A stretch of 64,000 nt of DNA from the NCBI GenBank assembly GCA_030279155.1, contig CM059043.1, positions 45,562,638 through 45,626,637 of the forward strand, given 5' to 3'. The stretch is from Forsythia viridissima. Taxonomy: Eukaryota > Streptophyta > Magnoliopsida > Lamiales > Oleaceae. The translations under genes were made by a program, and so were the position numbers. Under the pieces are notes generated by a model. That model worked only from the letters and a program-made list of their open reading frames with translations. It was not told the DNA's origin and did not search any database. Shown here one piece after another: positions 1 through 11,600 of this stretch (position 1 is the stretch's first letter; every line of letters starts with the position of its first letter).

Positions 1-716
1 CTTCTCCAAATTGTATAAATACACCAACTCCAACTCCAATCCCCGAGAAAAGTTGGTAATTATGAATAATTAAAGCAATATTTTAAGAAATAACAAAATA
101 TTGTAAAATTTGCATTATGAGGTCATAAAAAAAATATTTTTTAAGAAATTTCTATTATCTAACTAATTTAGCATGTAACCTAATTTAATGAGTTTATAAG
201 GTAACAATTTGATATATTTATAATTATATTTTCTCTGGCATAATCTATGTTAAGAATATCGCTCATTAGTTATTGTCTCTTACCAAAATCATCTATGTGA
301 CTGACAATTTAAATTGTGCGAGTATTCACTAGCATGAAGTTTAGCAAATATACTCACATTACAAAACAACTCATTAAACATTATATATGCCACATTATGA
401 TACAAATTACTTACAATAAGTTCATAGCATTGATAAATAGAGGTCACGTGATTAGAATTCATGGTTACATGCTGAAAGTTTAATGAAATATTAAAATTAA
501 AAATAATTCATAAAAAATTACTCATCATATTAACAACCACACAACAAAAGTCACAAGATACTAATATGGGTTGCACGCAGTTGAAATTGAGGCATTCAGA
601 GTGATGCAACAGAGGTCACGCGATATTAATACGAATCACAAGAAAATTTTCAACAGAAGATCATTATAAATTAGAGCTACACAATAAAAGAAGAGAAGAG
701 TCGCATGTAACACAAT
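1..716. other. AT-rich intergenic DNA, no gene seen
   Basis: No coding exon, RNA gene or bounded repeat is recognisable here. The last eight bases (709-716, AACACAAT) are the left target-site duplication of the hAT-type element that starts at 717. Confidence 0.6.
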
Positions 717-1511
717 TAGAGGTAGCAAATGGGTTAGGTCGGGCCGGCCTAGCCCGCTAGAGCATGGCCACACTTGAAATTGGACTGGACAGGCCCAACC
801 CAATTTTGTGCGGGCAAAAAATATGCTGATCAAGTCCAGCACATCTCTTCCCATCCCATCGCATCGGGACAACCCGGTCTTAATTTTCTTTTTTTAAAAT
901 AATTTTTTTATACATTCTAATGCATTGCATCAGATACAATCTTATATAAATTAGACAATATATATTTTGAGATTTTTAAAGAGAATAATTTATAGAATTG
1001 GGACTTTCATGTATTAGTCAATACATAAACATCAATTTTCTTTAAAAATAATAATAATTTTTGGTTAATTGTAAACTATTTCTTGACACTTTTTTTCTAA
1101 AACATAAATAGTAAAAGCATGATAGTCTTATTGCTTTGAGATATAAACATATTTGACTTAAATTAAAAAGTTTACTTATAAGTAAATTTAAAATAAATAA
1201 TTTACTTGTCACACCAAATATAATTTGAATTGAAACTTGAATTAAACTAAATTTTAATTAAATCTAAACAATTTATGTCGTTAGTTGGGATTCTTGGACT
1301 AATGTTTTAAAAAAAGATAATTTAAGTTGGAGACTTAGGATTATGCCATTTTAGATTGATAATATTTAAATTATGTATTGGGGTTATTACAAAATGAGTT
1401 ATTAGTATCAACGAGCAAAAAAAGAATTGCAGGCTAACCGGGTCGGGCCATATAGGCCCAGTTTTGTTTGGGCCAGGGCGAACCCAACCCAAAATCTGGG
1501 TTATATAGGCC

Positions 1512-1898
1512 TAATGCAAATCAGAGAAGGATCCACTCGCAATTCCGTAAACAATAAGGCTGTTATGATATGCAAATGATTTTTAGGAATATTACGTATT
1601 GGTGGCAAATCTTTTTTCGATTTCCTTTCTGTTTAATTGTTTTGAGTTTATTGCTTTCCTAGTTTACTTCTTCATAATTTATTGCTTTCCTAGTTGGTGT
1701 TAGATATTGTATTTTTGGATTAATATTTAAGGAAAGGATGAAAATAATGAAGATAGTTTTCTTGGCCATTCGAAAATTTTGAGTTTTTTTCTTTGGAGTG
1801 ATTCCAATGTTGTAGAGATTACGTGCTTGCTCATCCCTTGGTTTCAATGTGAGGTTGTTCTAGGAGGCTTTGCTTCAATTCTAGGAAGCTTTGCTTCA
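1512..1898 (+). repeat. 5' LTR of the gypsy element
   Basis: This 387-bp copy matches 7158-7545 over its whole length, with scattered substitutions and small indels (roughly 85-90% by eye). The 3' copy begins TGATGC; this copy begins TAATGC, a G-to-A change in the terminal TG. Both end in CTTCA. The divergence suggests an old insertion. Confidence 0.88.
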
Positions 1899-1902
1899 AT
1901 TT

Positions 1903-1914
1903 TGGTATCAGAGC
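1903..1914 (+). other. Primer binding site (tRNA-iMet)
   Basis: TGGTATCAGAGC lies four bases after the 5' LTR. It is the standard plant retrotransposon primer site complementary to the 3' end of initiator methionine tRNA. Confidence 0.9.
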
Positions 1915-2158
1915 GCAAGGTCTTTTCAATACTAATTTTTCATGTCCCATCCTTGTAACCCACATTGGCAATTCATACGCCATGGCATGCACCCAAAATA
2001 CAAACGACCAAAACCAAAATACAAACCAGCCCCAATTGCAGCACCAAATAGATTAAATCGCCACAGTGTTGGAGCAACTCACCCATCGACTAGATGTCAT
2101 GGATAAATGATGGGCCCTTCAATCGGATAGGGCGCATATCAGTTTGTAGTGGGGGAGG

Positions 2159-3076
2159 TTGGACGAAAGTGATGAGGATGCTGATGAAAATGAAGAAGAA
2201 GAAGAAAATCAAGAGTTTGAGGATCACGAGCCTAGAATCCGACGTCATAGACAAAATTTTCACCGAGGTCATGCTGGTCATTGCGCAGCTTGTCAACCTC
2301 TTGATGAACTGCCAAGAGAATGGGAGTTGATGTACCAGATTTTTTTAGAAAATTGAAAAGAGGACTGGTTAACGGTTATCGAGGATTATTTTGATTAGTT
2401 TGATGTATCGGAGGATAGAAAGGTTCGTTATGTCTGGATGAAATTGAAGGGGTATGCACGAGCATGGTGGAGAAGTGTGGAAGAACAATTACGCCGTACA
2501 CAATTACGAGCAGTTTCTAATTGGGAAGAGATGAAGAAGCGACTAAAGGAAAAATATTTGTCCATTGATTATGAGCAGATGATGTTCGAGGAGATGTTGC
2601 AACTCAGGCAAGGGTCATTGAGTGTTGATCAATTTACGGATCGCTTCCACGAGTTGACTGTCCATAGCAAGATCATGGAGACTGAGTAAAAACTTTAGTC
2701 GGATACCGTACCGGATTACGTAGTGAACTACGCAAAAAAAATGTGGACTGTACGTTTAATCAACATGGATGAGACGTATCAAATGGCACTTCGTATTGAG
2801 AAACAAATGGGGCATTCGTTTAGGAGGAAAATGCCGTCAATGGATTCAAGACAGAAGCGTGTTACCACGTCTTCATTCCAAAAGCCTCCATTGCTGCAAG
2901 ATCAATCTGAGGACGTTGCAAGTGGAGACCAGAAGTATAAAGCAAAAGTTACCAGTGAAGGGCCACAATGTTATAAATGTAGAGGCTTTGGGCACTATGA
3001 TGTAGTGTGTCCTACCAGAGATAAGAAACTACCATTTATATGTAAGAAGGAATTGTTAGTAATGGACATTGTTTAA
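2159..3076 (+). pseudogene. Retrotransposon gag remnant with CCHC knuckle
   Basis: One reading frame runs through this stretch, interrupted by stops (for example 2354-2356, one near 2396, and 2687-2689). The middle (2438-2689) shows a typical retrotransposon gag block, with AWW and then LRQGSLSVDQFTDRFHEL. Near 2968 there is a zinc knuckle of the form C-x2-C-x4-H-x4-C (CYKCRGFGHYDVVC). The product would have been the capsid/nucleocapsid polyprotein. It cannot be made intact. Confidence 0.8.
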
Positions 3077-3258
3077 GACATAGATGGGGAAGAAACCAAT
3101 GAGAGTAGTCACAGTGAAGAAGAACACTTGGGGGCGCCAGACTTACCCAGCTGCATGATCTATTGAGTGCTGACGGGAACTAAGAAAGAACTTTAGGCTA
3201 ATCCTGAGTGGTTGTGCACCAATATTTTTCATACACGCATGGAGCATAATGGTCGGCT

Positions 3259-3677
3259 TTGAATGTCATTATTGATAATGGCAACGGAATAAATATGATT
3301 TCTGAAGTTGTCGTTGAGCGTCTGGGAATGAAAACTGAGAAGCATCCTACCCCTTATCGGATTAGTTGGGTTAACGAAGCCAACTCAGTTCTGGTAAAGC
3401 AGCGGTGCTTGGTTAAATTTTCATTAGGAAAAAATTACGTGGACGAAGCTTGGTGCGATATAATCTCCATGACCGTTTGCCATATGTTATTGGGACATCC
3501 GTGGCTCTATGATCGGAGGATTCTTTATGATGGGTATGCTAACACTTACTCTTTTAATTTCAAAGGTAAGAAATTTGTTTTGGATCCTTTACATATTTCA
3601 GAGTTTGATACAAAGAAGGAGACTGTCCCAGTTTTGACGATGCGACAATTCTATCGAGTCATGCATGAGGATAATAT
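3259..3677 (+). pseudogene. Retrotransposon aspartic protease remnant, cut by an hAT insertion
   Basis: The frame begins with a pepsin-like retroviral protease pattern near VIIDNGNGINMIS. The usual D-S/T-G catalytic triad reads D-N-G, so the enzyme is probably inactive even apart from the insertion. A later LLGHPWL fits the family's second half. The frame then runs into the nested hAT element at 3678 and ends in foreign sequence at 3714. Confidence 0.7.
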
Positions 3678-4239
3678 TAGGAGTGGCAAAAAAGCTCGTC
3701 GGCTCGGTTCGTAAAAGCTTAGCCCAGCTCAGAATCAGGCTCGTCGAGAGACGAGCACGAGCTAGGACCGAGCTGGCTCAGTTAGCTCGGCCAAAAAACG
3801 AGCCAGCTCGTGGGCTCGCCCAACGAGCTCAGCTCATTTGGGCTCGTGGACACAAGCCCACGAGCCCAAAAGCACGAGCCATGAGCCGGCTCAGCTCGTG
3901 GCTCGTGCATTAAGTGACCGTTGGATGATCATCCAACGGTCACACCATTTTTTTTTTTTTTATTTTTAATTTCATTATTTTTTTATAAATACCCTTATTC
4001 TAAGGAGAAGAGTTTTCAATCTTTAATTTTCAACATAAAAGATACTCGATATTGTATTTTTTTCTCATTTTCAAAATTTTAAAAAAACAAAACAAAATTT
4101 TTTTTTGAGGGCCGAGCTGAGCTCATGGGCAGCTCGGCTTAGCCCATTCGGCCCACGAGCTCGTGGGTCGAACTGAGTTGTATTTTGGAGACGAGCCGAG
4201 CTCGTATTTTATGGGCCGACTCGGCCTATTGCTATGCCA
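3678..4239. mobile_element. Nested non-autonomous hAT element
   Basis: A 562-bp insertion is bounded by perfect 8-bp duplications GATAATAT (3670-3677 and 4240-4247). It starts TAGGAGTGGCAA and ends TTGCTATGCCA, imperfect hAT-type inverted termini. Both flanks are dense in GAGCTCG/CGAGCTC motifs that can pair with each other; the centre is AT-rich (about 3950-4100). It has no transposase. It interrupts the pol region of the surrounding gypsy element and is the youngest layer of the nest. Confidence 0.88.
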
Positions 4240-4247
4240 GATAATAT

Positions 4248-5939
4248 GGTGATATTAGTAGTGAGACGTGAAGTGAAGCTGGAATACGGCAATGTTCCAG
4301 TAGAGTTCTCAGCAATGCTGGAAGAGTTTTAGGATATCATGCCGGATGAGATTCCAAATCAACTACCTCCAATGAAGGAGGTGCATCATGCTATTGATTT
4401 GATCCATGGCTCAACATTGCCTAATTTACCACATTACCACATGAGCCCAACAGAGAATGCAAAGCTTAGCCGACAAATTCAACAATTATTGGACAAAGGT
4501 TTCATTTGAGAAAGTCTCAGCCTCTGTGCTGTTCCGATTTTACTCACACCAAAGAAGGATGGTAGCTGGAGGATGTGCGTCGATAGTCTAGCAATTATTA
4601 AGATAACCGTGAAGTACCGATTTTCCATTTCCCGTCTTGATGACATGCTAGATTTGCTATGTGGTTCCTCTATTTTCACTAAGATCGACCTTCGAAGTGG
4701 TTACTACCAAATTCGTATCTGGTTGGGTGACAAGTGAAAGACAGCTTTCAAGACGAATGACGGTTTATTCGAATGGCTAGTCATGCCCTTTGGACTAACC
4801 AACACGCCAAGCACTTTTATGCGAGTTATGACTCAAGTTCTCAAACCATTTTTGGGAAAATTTGTCGTTGTTTATTTTGATGATATTTTAATTTTTAGCC
4901 GAAGTGTGCAGGATCATTTGAGGCATGTCGAGCAAGTGCTGAAGGTCTTGAGAGCTGAACAACTCTATATTAATAAGAAGAAGTGCTCGTTTATGAGAAA
5001 AAGTGCCAAGTTGCTAGGTTTTATAATTTCTGATCAAGGTGTTGAGACTGACCCCGCAAAGGTGCAAGCTGTTTCAAGTTGGCCAACGTCCCAGAATTTT
5101 TCTGAAGTAAGAAGCTTCCACGGTTTGGCCACGTTCTATCGGTGATTTATTCGCAACTTCAGCACCATAATGGCCCAATCACCGAATGTTTGAAGGAAAA
5201 AAAAAATCTATGAAGTGCCGCAGCTGCTAAGGCATTTACTGAAGTTAAGGAGAAGATGGGTCAAGCACCAGTGCTCAGATTACCAGACTTCTCTAAGATT
5301 TTTGAAGTAGCTTGTGATGCTTCACATGTGGGAATCGGGAGTGTGTTGAGCCAGGAGGGTCATCCTATTGCTTTTTATAGTGAGAAACTTAACGACACTC
5401 GCCGGTGTTACTCACTATATGATATGGAATTCTATGCTTTAATTCAAACCCTCAAGCATTGGCAACCATACTTGATCCATAGAGAGTTTATTCTTTATAC
5501 AGACCATGATTCTCTGAAGCATTTAAATTCTCAAAGTAAACTGAATGCACGACATGATCCTTGGATGGACTATCTGCAGCAATTCAAATTTTTTGTTAGA
5601 CATAAGCCAGGGACTGAAAATAAGGCCGTCGACGTCTTAAGCAGGAGACCACACTTGTTACATATGTTTTCAGCTCATGTTGCAGGTTTCGAAAGTCTAA
5701 AAATAGAGTATGCCAACAATGAGGATTTCGACATTGTATGTAGTATTATCTCCATTCATAGGCGCACATCTGGTAATGAGTATCTGTTGCGCGATGGTTT
5801 TCTATTTTACAAATCGCGGCTATGCGTTCCGCGTGGTCCTTTTCGGCAGTTTCTAATTATAGAACTCTACAGTGGGGGCTTGTCTAGGCACTTCGGTCAT
5901 GATAAAACTTTTGCTATTGTTGCTGATCGGTTTCATTAG
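4248..5939 (+). pseudogene. Retrotransposon reverse transcriptase and RNase H remnant
   Basis: Reverse transcriptase starts soon after the hAT insertion. It shows KIDLRSGYYQIR, MPFGLTN and the catalytic YFDDIL motif near 4875. RNase H follows (5256-5640) with VACDASHVGIGSVLSQ and a C-terminal YTDHDSLKHL. Stops inside the domain (including TGA near 4506 and 4736, and TGA at 5143-5145) and a frame change before 5256 show that it is not functional. Confidence 0.88.
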
Positions 5940-7130
5940 CCTCGGATGCGGAGGGACATGTATACAGTGGTTGATCGGTGTCGGATTTACCAATTAAATG
6001 AATGAACCAAGCAACAGGCGGGGGGTCTATACACCACTTTCCATTCCAGACAAAACAATGGCAGCATATTAGCATGGACTTTGTTCTTGGGTTGCTAAAA
6101 ACTCCTCGGCAACATGATTCCATTATGGTGGTGGTTGATCGAGATGTCCCATTTCATTCCATGCCACAAGACTTATGATGCATCAAAAGTTGCTGCATTA
6201 TTTCTGCAGGAAATTGTACGCTTGCATGGTATTCCCACTTCGATTGTGTTTGATAAGGATGTCAAGTTTGTGAGTTATATTTGGAAGACATTGTGGACAA
6301 AAATGGGAACAAAGCCAGTGTTTTTAAGTGCATTCCACTCCCAAACTGACGGCCAAACTAAGGTAACCAACAGGAGCTTGGGAATAAATTACACTGCCTC
6401 GTCGTAGATCATGTAACCAGCTAGGATATGGTGTTTTCGCACGTCGAATTTGCCTTCAATAATTCTGTTAACAGGTCAACAGGCTGTACTCCATTCAAGG
6501 TGGTTTATGGATTTTGACCTAGCACTCAACTTGATGTTAATCCATTACCGTTGTCGCCCAGGCCAAGCGAGGGTGCCTTGGATTTATCCAGCTATATGCG
6601 AGACGTTCATGATGAATGCAAACGGTGCCTTACTTTTCGTACAAACTCTTATGCAGCTTCAGCAAATGTAAAACACAAGGATCGACAATTTAATGAAGGT
6701 GATACGGTTCTAGTTCATTTGAGACCGGAGCGTTTTCTTCCGGAGAGTTTTACCAAGCTTCATGCACGCAGAGCAAGCCCTTTTCGAGTAACCAAGAAAT
6801 TGGGTTCTAATGCCTATGTCATTGATTTACCTTCTGATTTTAATATTAGTCCCATTTTTAACATTGAAGACCTTACGGAGTTTTGCTGCAACACCGGTTC
6901 CGGAGGTCATACTAGTCCTGCGCGTTCCAGAAAATAAATCACCACAAGATGAGATTGCTGCCATTCTTGACCATCAATATATTACAACTCGTCAAGGAGG
7001 ATATTATAAGTTCTTAGTGCAGTGGAAAATCGTCCAAATTCGGACCCTGTCTGGTTGCAAGCTACAGAAATCAAGCGTTTACACCCACATTTATTTGCTG
7101 CTTACACTCGTCAAAACTTTCCAGAGTTGA
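5940..7130 (+). pseudogene. Retrotransposon integrase and chromodomain-like C-terminus, degenerate
   Basis: An integrase core is visible from about 6060 to 6400 in more than one frame. The first two acidic residues are identifiable (SMDFVLG and FDKDVKF). The third catalytic residue, the glutamate of the usual QTDGQTE motif, is lysine here (GAG to AAG type change near 6360). Downstream is the C-terminal region (6551-6937). A chromodomain-like segment, ILDHQYITTRQGGYYKFLVQW, lies at about 6957-7025 and probably served integration targeting. All parts are fragmented. Confidence 0.8.
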
Positions 7131-7157
7131 GTTAAGTTCTTCAGGAGAGCCGGCAAC

Positions 7158-7545
7158 TGATGCAAATCAGGAGAAGGATTCGATCGCAATTCTGTAAACA
7201 ATGGGACTGCTATGATAAGTAGAGGATTTTTAGGAAGATTACATATTGGTGGCAAATCTTTTTTGATTTCATTTCTGTTTAATTGTTTTGAGTTTATTGC
7301 TTTCCTAGTTTACTTCTTCCTAGTTTATTGCTTTCTTAGTTAGAGTTGGAGATTGTATTTTTGATTAATATTTATGGAAAGGATGAAAATAATGAAGATA
7401 TTTTTCTTGGCCATTCGAAAATTTTGAGTTTTGTTCTTTGAAGTAATTTCAATGTTGTTGAGAAATTATGTGCTTGCTCAGCCCTTGGTTTCAATTTGAG
7501 TTTGTTCCAGGAGGCTTTGTTTTAATTCCAGGTGGCTTTGCTTCA
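7158..7545 (+). repeat. 3' LTR of the gypsy element
   Basis: This 388-bp direct copy of 1512-1898 begins with TG and ends with CTTCA. It is followed by the AGGCC duplication at 7546-7550. Confidence 0.88.
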
Positions 7546-7718
7546 AGGCCGGCCAGCAGATTAGACCTGTTTTACCATCCCTACACACAATAGATATCAC
7601 AAAAGTGTAGAGAAAAGAGTCAAAGTCAAATTCAAACATCACACACAACACTAGAATTAATTAATTCTTTAAATATTTTATTTTTCAAAATTAAAGATAG
7701 ATCTCTTGATCGGTAGAA

Positions 7719-7828
7719 GCCCAAATTAAAAGCCCATCTTCAGGTCCAAATATAAGCCAAATTAAAAGCCCATCTTCAGGTCCAAATATAAGCCCAAATT
7801 AAAAGCCCATCTTCTAGTCCAAATATAT
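7719..7828 (+). repeat. Three tandem copies of a 36-37 bp unit
   Basis: The unit begins CCAAATTAAAAGCCCATCTT and recurs at 7721, 7757 and 7794, the third copy slightly diverged. It contains the word AAGCCCA repeatedly, in both the unit core and its joins. It lies about 0.9 kb upstream of the SDA1 start codon, probably in its promoter. Confidence 0.85.
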
Positions 7829-8691
7829 CTTTGCGTGTTGTTACTTGTTATTGATAGAGAGCAATAGACGGGGACAAGCCGCAAAGGGTTTATTCCTTGG
7901 CATTTACACTCAATTGGGAACAATTTTACTGGGAAGGAGAGGGAAGACGGTTTGTGTTGCAGAGTTGCAGTGTTTTCTATAGGAGAAGTCATCTTCTTCA
8001 TAACCAAACTAAGGTAATAACAGTTTTATTTGTGTAAAAACATGCTTTAAATTTATCGATTTCGCACTCGATTTGATTGTTGTGAATGATTTAATTTCAA
8101 CACAACCTGCATCTAAGATTCTGTCCAGCCTTATAGTTATTCTCTTCTTCACCTTAGAATTTATTTTTTCCAAAATTGTTGTTTCTTGATGGTAATCTTC
8201 CTCGTGCAACAGCAATTTTCTCGACAATTTCTCTTTTTAAATTTTGAGTTGCCCCCACTAGACCCCTGGTGGTTCCGCCCAGCATGTCTTAATGTTTAAT
8301 GCTTGCTAGTTTTATTTTGGTTTGTATTTGTTATTTTCCTTCTGCATTGTCTTTTAATGTTGAACTTTCAAGTTTTTAAAAAGGAAAAAGAATAAAATGA
8401 CATTTTTCTTCTTTTATCTGCCCGGTCTATATTTACAAGGTCTCAATAAGGGGTGTTATTCTTGCTTTTCATCATTGAAATGGGTTGACAATTTTACAGC
8501 CTAGAAGAACTCAGGTGATCCCAAAGTCTGTTCAAACAATAGGGAAGTCAGGCCGATAGAGGCAAGCTCTGAACTTTCTTGCGAGGTGCTTGTCCTCGGC
8601 ATTAGATAATATCATATTTTGTCTTTTTCTTCGATATATGAATTTTGTTTGTACATTGAACTTTTTTAAATTTCAGCCCTCGATATCAGCC
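7829..8691 (+). promoter_or_regulatory. Probable SDA1 promoter, 5' UTR and 5' UTR intron
   Basis: No coding exon is seen. A candidate 5' UTR donor is AAG|GTAATA at 8014, and a candidate acceptor is TTTCAG ending at 8676, 16 bases before the SDA1 start codon. This would give a leader intron of about 660 bp. The assignment is inferred from splice signals only. Confidence 0.4.
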
Positions 8692-11600
8692 ATGGTGTCT
8701 ACTGGGCCCCCGGTCCAGGACTCCATTTCTGCCTCTGGTCGGGCATCAGAGAAGCTCAGCCTTCCAGCCCTGCAATCCAAAATGAAGTCCGACCCAGAAG
8801 GCTATTTGTCGGAACTCACTTTAATTTACAACCAATTCAAGTCATCCCTCGAGCTCTTCGAGCAGCAAGCGGCTTTAAATTTCACCTCATTGAGTGGAAT
8901 CGCCACCGACCCGACAGTGGCCAAGGATTTGGGTGACAGGGTCATGTTCTTGGCCCATGTCACTCCTTTTTACCCGAAACAATTGGCCCAGTTCCCAAAA
9001 GAGCTGGTCCAATTTCTGAAGTCTTCGGCTCGGTCCCTGCCGTCAGGACTCAGGGTGCATGTAACTCAAGCTCTGATTCTTTTAAGTAATCGCAAGGTAC
9101 ATTTTTTGGAATTCTTTTTTTATTTTGAACTATTTCCTGATGAATGTGGTAGTTTATATTTGTTTTGTTCATTTTTTGGATAATGCTTGCTATTCTCGAC
9201 TATAATTTTTTACAGTCAGTGTTAAAATCAATAATAGAAGAAATAATAGCAGCTTAAAATGTAATTTCTACGGTGTTTTGCGGGTTTAGAGAATTAGAAG
9301 TGCCACTGCCAAGTGTATAATTAAATTTTTTGGCAAAATGATGCATAACTATGTATACATGGAAATTTTATACTCTTTCATACTATTTTGTTGTCTACTA
9401 GATAGTTGATATTGTGGAGACACTTGAATTGTTCATGGACCTCCAAACTTTTGGGGACAGGGTGTTGAGAAACCTAGCATTCTCGCATGTCATTACTGGT
9501 ATTCGGAGGATGAATCAGAACCATAAGAATGATCCCAAGAATCGGGCACTTCAAAATATTTTATTCGGCATGCTACAGGTATATAAACTTACTAGGTAAA
9601 CCTGTTTTTCTCATTTTAGTTGATCTCTAATGGTTTAATCATTAATGTTTGAGTTCTTATTTCATGATAGCAAGAAGATGAGGCAATATCGAAGAGAGCT
9701 CTTATTACCCTCTGCGATTTTCATCGGAGGAAGGTCTGGTTTGATGATAGGACAGCAAATGCCATATGCATGGCATGTTTTCATGTGTCCTCAAGGTGAG
9801 TACCAAAACTGCATATTTGGTGGTCCTACTCTTGTTTTTTGGTTTTACATTGCATTTTCACACTTGAAGCTCTATATATATTTGAATTCTTCAGGATCAT
9901 GATAGCTGCTCTGTCATTTCTTCTTGATTTTGAGAAGATTGAAAATGATGATGACACTGATGATTCAGGCAGTGAAGATGACCTCGAAATGCAACAGACT
10001 CAAATAGTAGTCAATAAAGAGTCTATTTACAAGGTTGGTTGCTCATTCTGTACCTTTCAATTAAACCAACACATGACCCAAAAACTGGCTTGGCTTGGTT
10101 TTTGAAAATTCATTAGTAATTTTAGCATCTCATTTATTAGCTAGCAAAACCCTCGTACCTATATTGTTGAATTTTCTTCTATGTTCTCCTTGGGGATTTT
10201 AAGAATGGTATAAGTTTAGTACGCCATTTTAGCCGTTCAAGCTGGGAGACGTCCTTATTGTATAAACTTGTCAGAGTGAATTGTAGGGAAAATCCGTGTC
10301 AAGCAGATGTTTGTTTTCTGCTTCATTTGCACTCTGAAATGAATAAAGGAAAAAACCATTATCACAGTGACAAGGTTAATGAATGTCAGATAAATCATAA
10401 TTGTTTATAAATTTTTGAACATCTAGGCAAAGCATAAAGGCACAACATCAAGCAAAAAGAAAAAGAAAGCGAAATTGCAGCGTGTCATTCGTAGCATGAA
10501 GAAGCAGCAGCGGCTCTCCTCCGAGAGTAGTAATAATTCAAATTACTTTTCACCATTAAACCATTTGAAAGATGCACAGGTTTGTTTGATATTGTCTATG
10601 TTTTGCTGTGATATGATCTGTTTAAAAGGGTAGAAGACATTTGACTTGTATTCTTCCCACAGGGCTTTGCTGAAAAGCTGTTCTCACGCCTGCAAACTTG
10701 CAACGAAAGGTTTGAGGTAATTGGTAATCATTTTTTCATCACTTTGATGTTTCGTCCTTCGTTTCAGGATGGTGATATTTTTTTGTTATCCGTTTATTTT
10801 TCCTTGCAGGTTAAGATGATGATGTTAAAAGTAATTTCCCGAACTGTTGGACTTCACCGCTTGATTTTGTTAAACTTCTATCCTTACCTACAGAAATACA
10901 TTCAGGTATGTAAATTATTATTCACACAGAGCCGCGGAGGCAATTGATTTTGATTATTAGCTGAAGTCTGGTTATATTTCATTTGCAGCCTCATCAACGT
11001 GATATCACAAGTTTACTTGCAGCAGCTGTACAGGCCTGCCATGACATGGTATTTTCTGTTTGGTTGAATCTTATTCCCCTTCACTGAAGTTCTGATTGCC
11101 TCATCTATTGTCAATATTGAGATTCTTGCTCGGGCCTAATATTTTTTCTTTACTAGGTTCCACCTGATGCAGTAGAACCATTATTTAAGCAAATAGTCAA
11201 TCAATTTGTGCATGATCGATCACGAACAGAGGTATTACTTTGTTTTTCTTGAGAAAATAAGTTTTTCCTTATCGATTGAACCTTATTTGTCCCATTATCT
11301 TTCCCAGGCAATCTCTGTTGGACTTAATGTAGTGCGGGAAATATGTCTGCGCATGCCTTTGGTAAACCCATTTCCTTGAAGTCATACACATATGTTCCTT
11401 TTTTCTTGACTTGCTGAATCTCACACCTAGTATTTTCCCCTTTTCTCCTTTTCCTTTCCCAGTTGATGAGTGAAGATTTGCTGCAAGATCTCGTCTTGTA
11501 TAAAAAATCGCATGAGAAGGCAGTTTCCTCTGCCGCGCGTTCACTTGTTACTTTATTCAGAGAGGTAAATGAGCCAACGACGTTATGGTAGTCAGTAGGA

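Larger units (their letters stand above)
1512..7545 (+). mobile_element. Ty3/gypsy LTR retrotransposon, chromovirus-like, degenerate
   Basis: This is a complete-length but dead LTR retrotransposon of about 6.0 kb, or about 5.5 kb without the nested hAT element. It is flanked by perfect 5-bp duplications AGGCC (1507-1511 and 7546-7550). In order it has a 5' LTR, a tRNA-iMet primer site, gag with a CCHC knuckle, protease, reverse transcriptase, RNase H, integrase, a chromodomain-like C-terminus and a 3' LTR. That domain order and the C-terminal chromodomain place it among Ty3/gypsy chromoviruses. Short LTRs and small size would suit a Reina-type clade, but this is not resolved. Many stops and frameshifts show it is inactive. 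It sits inside the hAT element at 717-7583. Confidence 0.9.
717..7583. mobile_element. Non-autonomous hAT-type element, split by a gypsy insertion
   Basis: The left end reads TAGAGGTAGCAAA (717-729) and the right end TTTACCATCCCTA (7571-7583), imperfect inverted repeats of 9/13 that fit the plant hAT terminus. The flanking 8-mers are AACACAAT (709-716) and CACACAAT (7584-7591), a 7/8 match of the length made by hAT transposases. Without the gypsy element inside, it would be about 0.83 kb. The interior near both ends is rich in GGCC/GGGTT/AACCC motifs. It encodes no transposase, so it must have moved in trans. It is the oldest layer of the nest. Confidence 0.75.
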
